From a virus, in IMG/VR virus record IMGVR_UViG_3300027779_002523, positions 1-34,486 of that record: a stretch of 34,486 bases of DNA. One strand, written 5' to 3'. This document shows positions 1 through 6,764 of the stretch, piece after piece; position 1 is the first letter of the stretch, and each line of letters begins with the position of its first letter. Below the pieces are notes generated by a model that did no database searches, was not told where the DNA came from, and worked only from the letters and a program-made list of their open reading frames with translations. Position numbers and translations under genes: made by a program.

Positions 1-40
1 GACTCTTATAGGTCTGTGTCGAGACTGAGGTTATGGGTTC

Positions 41-50
41 TATTAAATAG
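41..50 (+). promoter_or_regulatory. TATA box of the nuclease gene at 72
   Basis: The element TATTAAATAG has its second T 28 bases before the ATG at 72. This is the spacing expected for a leaderless archaeal transcript, and it recurs at many other genes in the window. There is no Shine-Dalgarno sequence before the ATG, which fits leaderless initiation. Confidence 0.7.
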
Positions 51-71
51 GTCGCTGATTGAATTAGTTTT

Positions 72-659
72 ATGAATGATACTGACAATAAGCCAACATT
101 AATAACACTTGATGATGACGAACTATTGTGGTGTAAAACTCACGCAACCGACATTGTGGATTATTATGGAGGTGAGGGAACTCAGGGTTCAGGAACTTAT
201 AATCATAATAAAATAAGTAGCAATTTAGTTGGAGTTAAATCTGAAGTGGCTATGACTAAATGGTTGAAAAATGCAACAGAAAAAGAAGGACTATTTATAG
301 GGGTTGTGAAAGAAAATTATCGAAGATTTAAAGAACGAGGATTGAAGGGCGACATACAATGTAATGAAACTATAATAGAGGTCAAAGGGTTGCGACCTCA
401 CCAATGGAATAAGTTCAAACGAATGATTCCCCCGTATCAACTCAAGCAATGTGTTAGAAATAATGCGTTAGTTGTGTGGGCTTTAGCCACAGGGGATTCC
501 ACCAATGGTGAAGTAAAATTGATGGGATGGAACTATGCCTTAGATATACAATCACAAGGCGTGGAGGTTAGAACAATATGTGATAATATATGGTTAGAAT
601 CAGATTCATTGATGCGACCCATGAATACTATAAGTGAACTAATCAGTTCACCACTATGA
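72..659 (+). CDS. PD-(D/E)XK nuclease-like protein
   Basis: A 195-residue protein, probably a DNA endonuclease of the restriction-endonuclease fold. Visible signs are an acidic helix residue E58 in GVKSEVAMTKWL, D94 in KGDIQ, and E103-x-K105 in IIEVKG, the usual E...D...ExK order, followed by a possible Q123. A TATA box 28 bases upstream fixes the start as leaderless. It stands alone, reading towards a minus-strand gene with a T-rich stretch between them. The specific role (host DNA degradation, recombination or repair) cannot be told. The fold is inferred from motif pattern only; the gene itself is secure. Confidence 0.65.
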   Translation: MNDTDNKPTLITLDDDELLWCKTHATDIVDYYGGEGTQGSGTYNHNKISSNLVGVKSEVAMTKWLKNATEKEGLFIGVVKENYRRFKERGLKGDIQCNETIIEVKGLRPHQWNKFKRMIPPYQLKQCVRNNALVVWALATGDSTNGEVKLMGWNYALDIQSQGVEVRTICDNIWLESDSLMRPMNTISELISSPL

Positions 660-685
660 TTAATAAATCTTTCTAAAGGCTCCAT

Positions 686-704
686 AGTTTTTGTTTGTAT
701 TTTA
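686..704 (+). terminator. T-rich terminator between convergent genes
   Basis: After the stop at 659 the plus strand has several T runs in about 19 bases (TAGTTTTTGTTTGTATTTTA). Archaeal termination typically happens at such T tracts. It lies between two convergent genes, where a terminator is expected. No strong hairpin is needed or seen. Confidence 0.5.
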
Positions 705-706
705 CC

Positions 707-1048
707 TTAGTTTCTATGAGGATTATAGGCAATCAATGATTGGTATGACCTTAATTGTTCACAACTACAATGAGGGCAAACCTCCTTATCTGTTTTTTCT
801 TGATACCTATGGTGTTGTTTGAATGCCACATTCTCTACCCACCTCCATTTATGGTTCCCATCAGGAGATGTCGGACATTCAAAATTACTTGCCTTTTCAG
901 TTATTACTTCCACCTCAAGACACCTTCGACACCGATAAATTGTCCTTCTATTACTATCACCTATAATTTGAGTCCTTTGGAACTTACCAATACAAGGTCG
1001 CCCTTTTGCTGACTTCTTACAGGGATGTTCACTAAATCTAACTGCCAT
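707..1048 (-). CDS. small zinc-ribbon-type protein
   Basis: A basic 113-residue protein rich in possible metal ligands. They include C10 and C19, a CRRC pair near residue 40, an isolated Cys/His cluster (ECP...NHKW), and a CPHCSC motif near residue 91. This looks like one or two zinc ribbons and suggests nucleic-acid or protein binding. The start at 1048 is supported by a TATA-like element 28 bases upstream on the minus strand. It is one of only three minus-strand genes here. The TGACTCT repeat cluster lies just upstream of its promoter and may control it. Family not recognised. Confidence 0.6.
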   Translation of the reverse strand: MAVRFSEHPCKKSAKGRPCIGKFQRTQIIGDSNRRTIYRCRRCLEVEVITEKASNFECPTSPDGNHKWRWVENVAFKQHHRYQEKTDKEVCPHCSCEQLRSYQSLIAYNPHRN

Positions 1049-1068
1049 ATTTTATCGACACCCCCACT

Positions 1069-1078
1069 CCTTATTAAC
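1069..1078 (-). promoter_or_regulatory. TATA box of the minus-strand zinc gene
   Basis: Read on the minus strand this is GTTAATAAGG, with its second T 28 bases before the ATG at 1048. It has the same spacing as the other leaderless promoters of the window. Confidence 0.6.
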
Positions 1079-1119
1079 TATTTCGATTAGACGCTGTTAT
1101 GTCCCTATACTTAAGTGAA

Positions 1120-1196
1120 TGACTCTAAGGGGTCTTCGATTGGTATTTTATATTCAATACAGACCCGTTAGAGTCAGTAAATACCCTCAAGAGTCA
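1120..1196. repeat. three-copy TGACTCT repeat with inverted arrangement
   Basis: Copy 1 (1120-1133, plus strand) is TGACTCTAAGGGGT. Copies 2 (1163-1176) and 3 (1183-1196) are on the minus strand and read TGACTCTAACGGGT and TGACTCTTGAGGGT. Copies 1 and 2 match at 13 of 14 bases and form an inverted repeat around a 29-base loop. That loop holds a smaller GTATT/AATAC inverted repeat. Copies 2 and 3 are spaced exactly 20 bases apart. Copy 3 overlaps the end of the gene at 1187-1396. A related string, GACTCTTATAGGT, sits at the very start of the window. It could be an operator, a hairpin or an origin-like iteron set. Confidence 0.6.
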
Positions 1197-1396
1197 TTCT
1201 GCCAAAAAGAAAGCCTTTCAAACCAAGCATAAAAGAAAATAAGGTAAAGTGTAATGGCAATTTGTAGCCCCCACCCTGTTGATAGATATTCTTGCCAACT
1301 AAATGTGCCTATGAGTAATAAGTAGGCTACGACAACAGGTTGTAACCCAATTAAGCCCGCTATTGGTCGTATCATGTCTTTCTTAGTCAGTTCCAT
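1187..1396 (-). CDS. small membrane protein, two TM segments
   Basis: A 69-residue hydrophobic protein with two probable membrane helices, around residues 14-31 (GLIGLQPVVVAYLLLIG) and 42-60 (GLQIAITLYLIFFYAWF). Each is flanked by charged residues. No family is recognised. It is divergent from the winged-helix gene at 1484 and has its own TATA-like element 28-29 bases upstream. The last codons overlap repeat copy 3 (QNDS-stop is encoded by it). It may act at the host membrane, but nothing in the sequence says how. Confidence 0.6.
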   Translation of the reverse strand: MELTKKDMIRPIAGLIGLQPVVVAYLLLIGTFSWQEYLSTGWGLQIAITLYLIFFYAWFERLSFWQNDS

Positions 1397-1416
1397 ATCA
1401 ACAAATTACCCACCCA

Positions 1417-1427
1417 CCATAATAAGG
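1417..1427 (-). promoter_or_regulatory. TATA-like element of the minus-strand membrane gene
   Basis: On the minus strand it reads CCTTATTATGG, 28-29 bases before the ATG at 1396. It lies in the divergent region shared with the plus-strand promoter at 1452. Confidence 0.5.
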
Positions 1428-1451
1428 GTTTGCATTGATTCTTTCCGTTAG

Positions 1452-1461
1452 CATTAAATAC
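1452..1461 (+). promoter_or_regulatory. TATA box of the 1484 operon
   Basis: CATTAAATAC, whose second T lies 29 bases before a TTG at 1484 and 38 bases before the ATG at 1493. The standard spacing in this window therefore favours a leaderless TTG start. Confidence 0.6.
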
Positions 1462-1483
1462 GAGAACGCAGAATGGTAGTTTG

Positions 1484-2380
1484 TTGAGCCACATGGATGA
1501 ATTATACGAATTATTTAATCAACTCTCTGAGACACAGAGGAAATTAGTTCTTGACACCCCAACTTTATTGGATGCGTTTTGTATTGAAGCCTCTAATACG
1601 ATTGGTGTGGATATAGACATATTAAAGACTCACATGATGAAACTTGATGCCTATGCAAAAGGAGAGGTTGAAAGAGTAGTTAAATTATCTAATTCTGTTG
1701 AACGGTTGAAAGATAAAAGTCTAAGATTAATTGAAAGGCAGACAGAGCGAGAACTATGGTATAATGAAATGGTTATTAAGCCCCTAACTGAAGCATTAGC
1801 AGTTAAGGGATTACTTGATGATGGAAACACATTCCAAGAGGCATTAGAAGCCTTACAAGGTGAAGGTGGTAGTGGACTACTCACTCAAGCCCAAAAACGA
1901 ATAGAAAGGGCAAATGATTTGAGTTCAATTGTGCAAAGGCCGAGGTTGATACGATGGGATGATGGTTCTTCAAGAATGGAGAGAGAAAAGAAAGCCACAC
2001 TCTATCATGAAATCTTAAATATAATGAAAACAGAAGGAGGCATAGGATTCACTAAAACTCAACTCTTGAGGAGAGTCAAGAAGGATAACTCTTCATGGCG
2101 GGCAGTATGTGAGGAAGTTTTAGGGTATATGGAATCGAGAGAATTAATCATAAGACAAAATCGGAAATATTTTTATGCCGTTAATTATCATAGTCGAGAG
2201 CAAGGCTACCATAGAGTGATATATGAATTGATTATATCTCACCCTCAAAGTAAAACCTCCATACTCAAGAAGATGGGTTATAATAATACTAAAGGGAGAA
2301 CCAAATTAGCCAAAGCCCTGAATCAACTGATGGTTGAAGGACTAATAACTACTGATGGTATCAAATGGTCAAGGGTATAG
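1484..2380 (+). CDS. coiled-coil and winged-helix DNA-binding protein
   Basis: A protein of about 298 residues. The N-terminal half is helical and charged, with likely coiled coil at about residues 55-100. The C-terminal half contains two helix-turn-helix-like units, at about residues 165-230 (FTKTQLLRRVKKDNSSWRAV then LIIRQNRKYFYAVN, a typical wing) and 235-297 (SKTSILKKMGYNN... LVEGLITTDGIKW). This suggests a DNA-binding regulator or replication accessory. The start is taken as TTG 1484 because of the TATA spacing; ATG 1493 is the alternative. It heads a long operon of small genes. No named family was recognised. Confidence 0.6.
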   Translation: MSHMDELYELFNQLSETQRKLVLDTPTLLDAFCIEASNTIGVDIDILKTHMMKLDAYAKGEVERVVKLSNSVERLKDKSLRLIERQTERELWYNEMVIKPLTEALAVKGLLDDGNTFQEALEALQGEGGSGLLTQAQKRIERANDLSSIVQRPRLIRWDDGSSRMEREKKATLYHEILNIMKTEGGIGFTKTQLLRRVKKDNSSWRAVCEEVLGYMESRELIIRQNRKYFYAVNYHSREQGYHRVIYELIISHPQSKTSILKKMGYNNTKGRTKLAKALNQLMVEGLITTDGIKWSRV

Positions 2381-2769
2381 CCGAAGCATTCATAAAGGTG
2401 AAGGATAAAGTCAGGTGTATGGAACAAATGTCGATGGTGCTGGTAATCCGATATGAGGGTGAACAATTATGTTCACCAACACAGATGACTGAGTGGTTTG
2501 AATCTAAATCCTATAAGGTAGGAGATACAAAAATTGTTGGTGAACAAACCTCATTTGAGTGGGCGCACATGAAAATGGTGAATACTCTTATGTTTGTGGT
2601 GAATACTCAAGAGGATGTCGATTTTCCCTCGATTTTGTTTGATTTCATACTTAATCTAAAAAGCAAAGATACAATAGTCTCTCTTGCTGAGGAATCACAA
2701 GGAGGCTATAAGTTAGTCTTTGAAGCCAATTTAGAACGATTTATTAAAGAATTAGTTAGTGGAGAGTGA
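2365..2769 (+). CDS. conserved-looking hypothetical protein
   Basis: A 134-residue soluble protein with alternating strands and helices, such as MSMVLVIRYEGEQL and MVNTLMFVVNT. Its start overlaps the end of the winged-helix gene by 16 bases, and its stop lies just before the next gene, so it is translated as part of the operon. An internal ATG near 2419 is another possible start. No motif or family is recognised. Confidence 0.5.
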   Translation: MVKGIAEAFIKVKDKVRCMEQMSMVLVIRYEGEQLCSPTQMTEWFESKSYKVGDTKIVGEQTSFEWAHMKMVNTLMFVVNTQEDVDFPSILFDFILNLKSKDTIVSLAEESQGGYKLVFEANLERFIKELVSGE

Positions 2770-2773
2770 ATAT

Positions 2774-3100
2774 ATGGGAAATGGATTAAGTTATTGGAAA
2801 TGTAATACTTGTGGAACAACGGCAACCTACCAAGGATTATGTCGAGATTGCACTACCTATGATAGTGAACGAAACATCATTGAACCTACCTCACGAATAA
2901 GAATCAACAAAGATGGGACTCAGCATGTTAAGAATACCCAAAGACCCATAATGCCATTTGGTGAAAGGGATGGGTTTAGAAAACAAAAGAAATTAACTAA
3001 GAAACAAACAAAGGCTATGGAGGAACACATATCGAAGTTCCGACCCACTAAAGATGGTGAAGTAGCATTATTAGGGGAATCTGATGATGAAGAAGAATGA
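2774..3100 (+). CDS. zinc-ribbon small protein
   Basis: A protein of about 108 residues. The N-terminus carries CNTCG and CRDC pairs (WKCNTCGTTATYQGLCRDC), a one-zinc ribbon. The rest is basic and ends in an acidic tail (SDDEEE). The ATG at 2774 is chosen because GGAGAG lies at a good distance upstream. A GTG at 2759 would overlap the previous gene and place that same GGAG inside the coding region. Probably nucleic-acid or protein binding; function unknown. Confidence 0.6.
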   Translation: MGNGLSYWKCNTCGTTATYQGLCRDCTTYDSERNIIEPTSRIRINKDGTQHVKNTQRPIMPFGERDGFRKQKKLTKKQTKAMEEHISKFRPTKDGEVALLGESDDEEE

Positions 3101-3272
3101 AGATTACCGCCACTTGTTTGAAGGTTGGCGCAGCATATTTGTTTTGCCTCTAATGCTTGCTTGTATGGTAGGCACAGTCTTTTGTGATGCACTCTTAATT
3201 CCGCTTCAATGGTTGAGGAAATCAAAACAATTTCCCATTACTAAGTGGATGTTGAAAGACCCATTAAGGTAA
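3084..3272 (+). CDS. small single-pass membrane protein
   Basis: A 62-residue protein with one hydrophobic helix (about residues 17-41, IFVLPLMLACMVGTVFCDALL) and a basic C-terminus (RKSKQFPITKW). It overlaps the end of the zinc-ribbon gene by 17 bases. Starts at 3084 or 3087 are both possible. No family recognised. Confidence 0.5.
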   Translation: MMKKNEDYRHLFEGWRSIFVLPLMLACMVGTVFCDALLIPLQWLRKSKQFPITKWMLKDPLR

Positions 3273-3285
3273 TTAAGAATGACAG

Positions 3286-3615
3286 GTGATTAATATAGAT
3301 TTTAATGTATATCAAAAGGAAGCAATAGATACTGCAATCTATCCAAAAGAACACGGCCTAACTTATGCAGTCTTAGGATTAGTCGGAGAATCAGGCGAAG
3401 TTGCAGAAAAAATGAAAAAAATGATGCGAGATTCTATTCCACTCACAGAAGTTAAGAAGGATATTGGATATGAATTGGGAGATGTCCTATGGTATGTGGC
3501 TAATCTTGCCAATGAAATTGGGATGACTCTTGATGAAGTGGCTACCCTTAACTTAATAAAGGTAAGAGATAGAACCGTAAGACATAAGGTTCAAGGTAAT
3601 GGTGATTATAGATGA
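3286..3615 (+). CDS. mazG: MazG-like nucleotide pyrophosphohydrolase
   Basis: A 109-residue all-alpha NTP pyrophosphatase of the MazG/dUTPase-like superfamily. It would hydrolyse a nucleoside triphosphate to the monophosphate and pyrophosphate. The metal-binding signature is clear: E35-x-x-E38 (GESGEVAEK) and E63-x-x-D66 (YELGDVLWYVA). The length fits single-domain viral MazG proteins. It starts with GTG at 3286; the preceding ATG at 3280 is in another frame and stops at once. Viral MazG proteins are usually thought to adjust nucleotide pools or alarmone signalling. The real substrate is not visible. Confidence 0.85.
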   Translation: MINIDFNVYQKEAIDTAIYPKEHGLTYAVLGLVGESGEVAEKMKKMMRDSIPLTEVKKDIGYELGDVLWYVANLANEIGMTLDEVATLNLIKVRDRTVRHKVQGNGDYR

Positions 3616-3743
3616 ATTGTGAAATCTGCGACAGACAACAAGTTGAATATATTGGAATAATTTGCGGAACTCATAAGGCTTGTATGATTTGTATTGCCAA
3701 TTTAGTGAGAGAAGCAATAGAAAAAAAGGAGAGGGTAAAATGA
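3612..3743 (+). CDS. zinc-finger microprotein (43 aa)
   Basis: A short gene overlapping both neighbours by four bases (ATGA-type joins). The protein begins MNCEIC and continues with C18, C24 and C27 (CGTHKACMIC), so two Cys pairs can bind one zinc. It is a close paralogue of the microprotein at 4426: both read M-x-C-x-I-C, then C-G-x-x-K-x-C-x-x-C. The tight overlaps and the paralogue make it a real gene. Confidence 0.65.
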   Translation: MNCEICDRQQVEYIGIICGTHKACMICIANLVREAIEKKERVK

Positions 3744-4144
3744 GCGAAACAGAAAACAAAGAAAATATAGATGATAGATGGATGGAACGAGTAAGACAAA
3801 TCTTTAGTGATGAAGGTTTTGCCATTGTAAATGATTATGAAATGGCAGAAATAGGGGATGCCGATGAAGAGGTAATTCTCAACCCCCCTGCTAATATCTC
3901 CTTAACTGTATTAGATAGCAATTATCCTCAATCTAATGTAAATGAATTATTATCTAATTTAGAAAAATACCTAAATGGAAGTGGATACTCAATTGTATCT
4001 CAGAGTAGCAATAAAGTTGAGGAAGCAGATGATGTAAGTCATACTACTATGAATTATTTTATGCCTGAAATGGCATTAATCAGAACTATCAGTTCTGCTC
4101 TTTCGATGCTAATTTCAACAATTGTCTTGTATAAGGTGTGGTGA
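3740..4144 (+). CDS. hypothetical protein with C-terminal hydrophobic segment
   Basis: A protein of about 134 residues that starts at ATG 3740 after GGAGAGGG. An upstream in-frame ATG at 3680 would run through the preceding microprotein gene and is unlikely. The body is acidic (EEVILNPPANISLTVLDSN). The last 20 or so residues are hydrophobic (MALIRTISSALSMLISTIVL) and end in KVW, so it could be tail-anchored. No family recognised. Confidence 0.55.
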   Translation: MSETENKENIDDRWMERVRQIFSDEGFAIVNDYEMAEIGDADEEVILNPPANISLTVLDSNYPQSNVNELLSNLEKYLNGSGYSIVSQSSNKVEEADDVSHTTMNYFMPEMALIRTISSALSMLISTIVLYKVW

Positions 4145-4424
4145 TAAGGTGAGAACTGAACTATTTGAACAGGCTGATGCTAAGGCGAAACATGGGGGGT
4201 ATAAACTTTCCCCAACGGGTATGTATGTATCTCAAGTGTTTGCCCTACATGGGGCGCAAGGTGGAAAAACACACCTCATAGAGAAAATGAATGTTTGTGC
4301 GATTTGTATATTCATTCACGATGAACCTTATAACTATGGTGTCCTTCAAGCCACGACCTATGATGGAGATTGTGATGATTGTGGGGGAGAATCGAGATTC
4401 TATTCTGACGGAGTGAGTGAATAA
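4122..4424 (+). CDS. Cys-rich zinc-binding small protein
   Basis: A 100-residue protein with three Cys pairs: CIRC at the N-terminus, CAIC near residue 61, and CDDC near residue 87. This suggests a split zinc ribbon. It begins at TTG 4122, overlapping the previous gene by 23 bases. This start keeps the first Cys pair; a GTG at 4149 would lose it. Function unknown. Confidence 0.55.
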   Translation: MSCIRCGDKVRTELFEQADAKAKHGGYKLSPTGMYVSQVFALHGAQGGKTHLIEKMNVCAICIFIHDEPYNYGVLQATTYDGDCDDCGGESRFYSDGVSE

Positions 4425-4425
4425 T

Positions 4426-4539
4426 ATGACTTGTGATATTTGTAAAGTAGGTAATGCAGAAAATCGAGGCATATATTGTGGAGTCTATAAAGTATGTAGT
4501 CCATGCCTGAGAGTATTGATAAAGGAAAAGTGTGAGTGA
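4426..4539 (+). CDS. zinc-finger microprotein (37 aa), paralogue of 3612
   Basis: MTCDIC at the N-terminus and C-G-x-x-K-x-C-x-x-C after it match the microprotein at 3612 residue for residue at the ligands. It is packed between two operon genes, and its stop lies within a base or two of the next start. Likely a duplicated single-zinc domain. Confidence 0.6.
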   Translation: MTCDICKVGNAENRGIYCGVYKVCSPCLRVLIKEKCE

Positions 4540-4540
4540 T

Positions 4541-4786
4541 ATGGAAATAATGACTACAATCGGTGTGGCTATTGCTATCCTATACTTAAGTGGATTTGGT
4601 GGACTTTATTTTCATTTTAGTAGTTTAATCAATCGCCAATTAGATTTTAACGATAAGATTTTGAATAAACTAAAGTTAATCATAGAAGGAGATGAAATAT
4701 ATACAGTAGTCCAAAATTATTGTGAAGATACAGAAAATAACTCTAAATTGTATAGAGAATCTAAACTTGATTCAGAGGAGGAATAA
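4541..4786 (+). CDS. small N-terminal-anchored membrane protein A
   Basis: About 81 residues. There is one membrane helix near the N-terminus (TTIGVAIAILYLSGFGGLYFHF), then a helical tail with FNDKILNKLK and an acidic end (DSEEE). It resembles the next gene, which has the same plan of N-terminal anchor, DKILxxL and SEEE end. GTG 4532 is an alternative start. Confidence 0.5.
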   Translation: MEIMTTIGVAIAILYLSGFGGLYFHFSSLINRQLDFNDKILNKLKLIIEGDEIYTVVQNYCEDTENNSKLYRESKLDSEEE

Positions 4787-4791
4787 ATAGG

Positions 4792-4977
4792 ATGGAAACC
4801 TACATAATACTACTAATTAACTCGATAATAACTATCCTTGTTGGAGGTTGGCTATTTAGATACTTTGACCTTATTTTCAATACTCAAGCAGATTTGATTG
4901 ACAAGATACTAAAAATATTGCCTGAAATTGTGAACCCGCCTGAGAATCCTATGATGGATACCTCAGAAGAAGAATGA
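4792..4977 (+). CDS. small N-terminal-anchored membrane protein B
   Basis: 61 residues. A membrane helix (YIILLINSIITILVGGWLF) is followed by FDLIFNTQADLIDKILKIL and an acidic SEEE end. It is probably a tandem duplicate of the 4541 protein and could pair with it. A GAGGAGG ribosome-binding site lies about 10 bases upstream. Function unknown; small paired membrane proteins in viruses can be holin-like or envelope proteins, but nothing here decides. Confidence 0.55.
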   Translation: METYIILLINSIITILVGGWLFRYFDLIFNTQADLIDKILKILPEIVNPPENPMMDTSEEE

Positions 4978-4986
4978 GGGAAAAGT

Positions 4987-5349
4987 ATGGGAAAACTACC
5001 CTTGACGCAAAATCAAGTTTTAAGACAAGTCAAACGACTTAAAGAAGTTATTTTTGATAATTATTTAGAAAATAAAGATGAAACCTATGAGGGTGAAATT
5101 AATAATGAGGTTCTAATTATTATTCAAAAACAAATCATACCTGATGACGAAATTACTGAAACTCAATTCTTAAAAATGATTACAAGTGGAACCACAGAAT
5201 TAATAGAGTTTTTAGAAAATAAAGTAAAAAGTGTGGATGAACGAGTTATTCATTTTTTTGCATTTGATTTTATGACTCAAAGTATTAATTTTATGTATAA
5301 AAGTGAAGTGAGTGAAATAGATAAATATTACAACCCTATGTATAATTGA
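4987..5349 (+). CDS. hypothetical soluble protein
   Basis: 120 residues, mostly helical and acidic, with no Cys, no membrane segment and no motif recognised. It begins 10 bases after the preceding stop with a GAGGG site upstream, so it is part of the same operon. Confidence 0.5.
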   Translation: MGKLPLTQNQVLRQVKRLKEVIFDNYLENKDETYEGEINNEVLIIIQKQIIPDDEITETQFLKMITSGTTELIEFLENKVKSVDERVIHFFAFDFMTQSINFMYKSEVSEIDKYYNPMYN

Positions 5350-5358
5350 GGTGAGTTT

Positions 5359-5565
5359 GTGTCAGACGAAAATGATTATAAAAGGAATAGAAAACGAGAC
5401 AAGGGTTGGAGAAATAGAGATTCTAAAAAATCTAATTACAATAAGCGAGGATTAGATATAGATGAGGCTGAACTACTAAGGATACAAGGTCTAACTAAGT
5501 GTTTAACTTGTGCTGGTGTCTTCCCACAAAACCTCATAACTTGCCCCCATTGCCTGAGTGAATAG
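5359..5565 (+). CDS. basic protein with C-terminal zinc knuckle
   Basis: 68 residues. The first 32 are highly basic and polar (KRNRKRDKGWRNRDSKKSN), and the end has CLTC and CPHC pairs, a compact zinc ribbon. A nucleic-acid-binding role is plausible. The start is GTG 5359, preceded by GAGGTGA at the right distance. Confidence 0.6.
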   Translation: MSDENDYKRNRKRDKGWRNRDSKKSNYNKRGLDIDEAELLRIQGLTKCLTCAGVFPQNLITCPHCLSE

Positions 5566-5567
5566 AT

Positions 5568-5681
5568 ATGGTGGTGTGGATTTTTTTGTGGGGCGTAATG
5601 CTGTGCTATTATTCCTTTTTAATTTACTCACTATTAGTAGGATTTGAACAATTGTATCGACTAAATGTAAGACGCAAATAG
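5568..5681 (+). CDS. membrane microprotein (37 aa)
   Basis: A short ORF starting two bases after the previous stop. It encodes one strongly hydrophobic helix (WIFLWGVMLCYYSFLIYSLL) followed by a basic end (RLNVRRK). Its position in the operon supports it; no homologue is known to me. Confidence 0.45.
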   Translation: MVVWIFLWGVMLCYYSFLIYSLLVGFEQLYRLNVRRK

Positions 5682-5697
5682 ATGACTTACCCATAAT

Positions 5698-5707
5698 ACT
5701 AAATACC
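5698..5707 (+). promoter_or_regulatory. TATA box of the Mom-like gene
   Basis: ACTAAATACC lies 28 bases before ATG 5728. The following bases (CTCATTTAC) also match the TBP gene promoter at 6734, so the two promoters are near copies. This argues for ATG 5728 rather than ATG 5719 as the start. Confidence 0.65.
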
Positions 5708-5727
5708 TCATTTACTAAATGATTATT

Positions 5728-6633
5728 ATGTCTGTGATTCAAGAAGTGTCTGATACACAACAAACTACCTTAATTAAGCGACAATATTTGTTTGAGAAGA
5801 AAACTAAAAATAATGGATTGTTATGCTTTGATTTTGTTGATAAGAAAACAACAAGGAAAATGATTGAAGAAAATCATTATTCAAAATCTTGGTATCACAT
5901 GATGGGTAAAATCAATGTAGGTGTATTTAAAGATGATAGATTGTTAGGTGTCGCTTCTTATGGCTCCATGAAAGTAGCCAAATCATTTAGGAGCATTTGT
6001 AAGGATATTCAACAACACGAAATTGTGGAGTTAAATAGATTATGGATTGATGATGAACTCAAAAAAAATGCAGAAAGTCTCCTAATCTCACGAAGTATCA
6101 AACTAATAAAAAAATATTACCCTGAAATAAGAATAATTCAATCATTTGCTGATGGGCGACTTGGTTGTGGGACTATTTACCAAGCGAGTAATTTTAAATA
6201 TTACGGATTCCATGAAACTGAGTTTTTTGAAGATAAAGAAAGTGGCAGGTGCTTTCACGAAATGGTATTTCACACCTCATCAAGACCATTAGTTATTACG
6301 AGAAACTTAGAGATGATGCACGATAGATTTAAAAAGTTTAAAACAAGAACATATAGGTATCTGTATTTGATTGATAGAGATTTAAAGATTGAACATTCTG
6401 AAGAAGACTATGTAAAAGAACCACCCTATAAAGAATATCTTGAGTGGGAAATGAGTTTAGAAAAGGTTAATAGATGGATTCAAAATTGTTTAAAATATCA
6501 GTTTATAAAATTAGATAAAAAGCAATTTAGATTTACATTCGATGAAAATAAATATACCTACACTAAACAAATGTGGGAGGATGAGGTGCATCCATTATCA
6601 CTTGTCAATACAGGAATTAATCTAAACGGATAG
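5728..6633 (+). CDS. Mom-like DNA-modification protein (GNAT fold)
   Basis: About 301 residues. Residues 40-180 look like the Mom family of GNAT-fold proteins. Phage Mu Mom converts adenine in DNA to an N6-carbamoylmethyl (acetamido) form that resists restriction. Matching blocks are the HYSK motif at 50-53, GVFKDDRLLGVASYG at 65-79, ELNRLWIDDE at 101-110, a helix with LLISRSIKLIKKYYPEI, and SFADGRLGCGTIYQASNF at 139-156. Residues 190-301 are an extra basic and aromatic C-terminal part, longer than Mu Mom. Its own TATA box supports ATG 5728. The modification made here is not shown by sequence. Confidence 0.75.
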   Translation: MSVIQEVSDTQQTTLIKRQYLFEKKTKNNGLLCFDFVDKKTTRKMIEENHYSKSWYHMMGKINVGVFKDDRLLGVASYGSMKVAKSFRSICKDIQQHEIVELNRLWIDDELKKNAESLLISRSIKLIKKYYPEIRIIQSFADGRLGCGTIYQASNFKYYGFHETEFFEDKESGRCFHEMVFHTSSRPLVITRNLEMMHDRFKKFKTRTYRYLYLIDRDLKIEHSEEDYVKEPPYKEYLEWEMSLEKVNRWIQNCLKYQFIKLDKKQFRFTFDENKYTYTKQMWEDEVHPLSLVNTGINLNG

Positions 6634-6733
6634 AACTACTAAATAATAGCATTAGAGTTATCATCTATGGGTATGAAAAAATAAGAACTCATAGGACACC
6701 AAGAGATAAAAATAAGGGTGATTATCCATAACA

Positions 6734-6743
6734 CTTAAATACC
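6734..6743 (+). promoter_or_regulatory. TATA box of the viral TBP gene
   Basis: CTTAAATACC has its second T 29 bases before ATG 6765, followed by CTCATTTAC as at the Mom-like gene. TBP itself is thus expressed from an ordinary TATA promoter, as expected for an early gene. Confidence 0.7.
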
Positions 6744-6764
6744 TCATTTACATAATGGGCAATT

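Noticed and set aside
6665-6694. Weak hairpin CTATGGGT/ACTCATAG between the Mom-like and TBP genes
   Set aside because: Only seven of eight pairs with a 14-base loop and no T tract; could occur by chance in AT-rich DNA.
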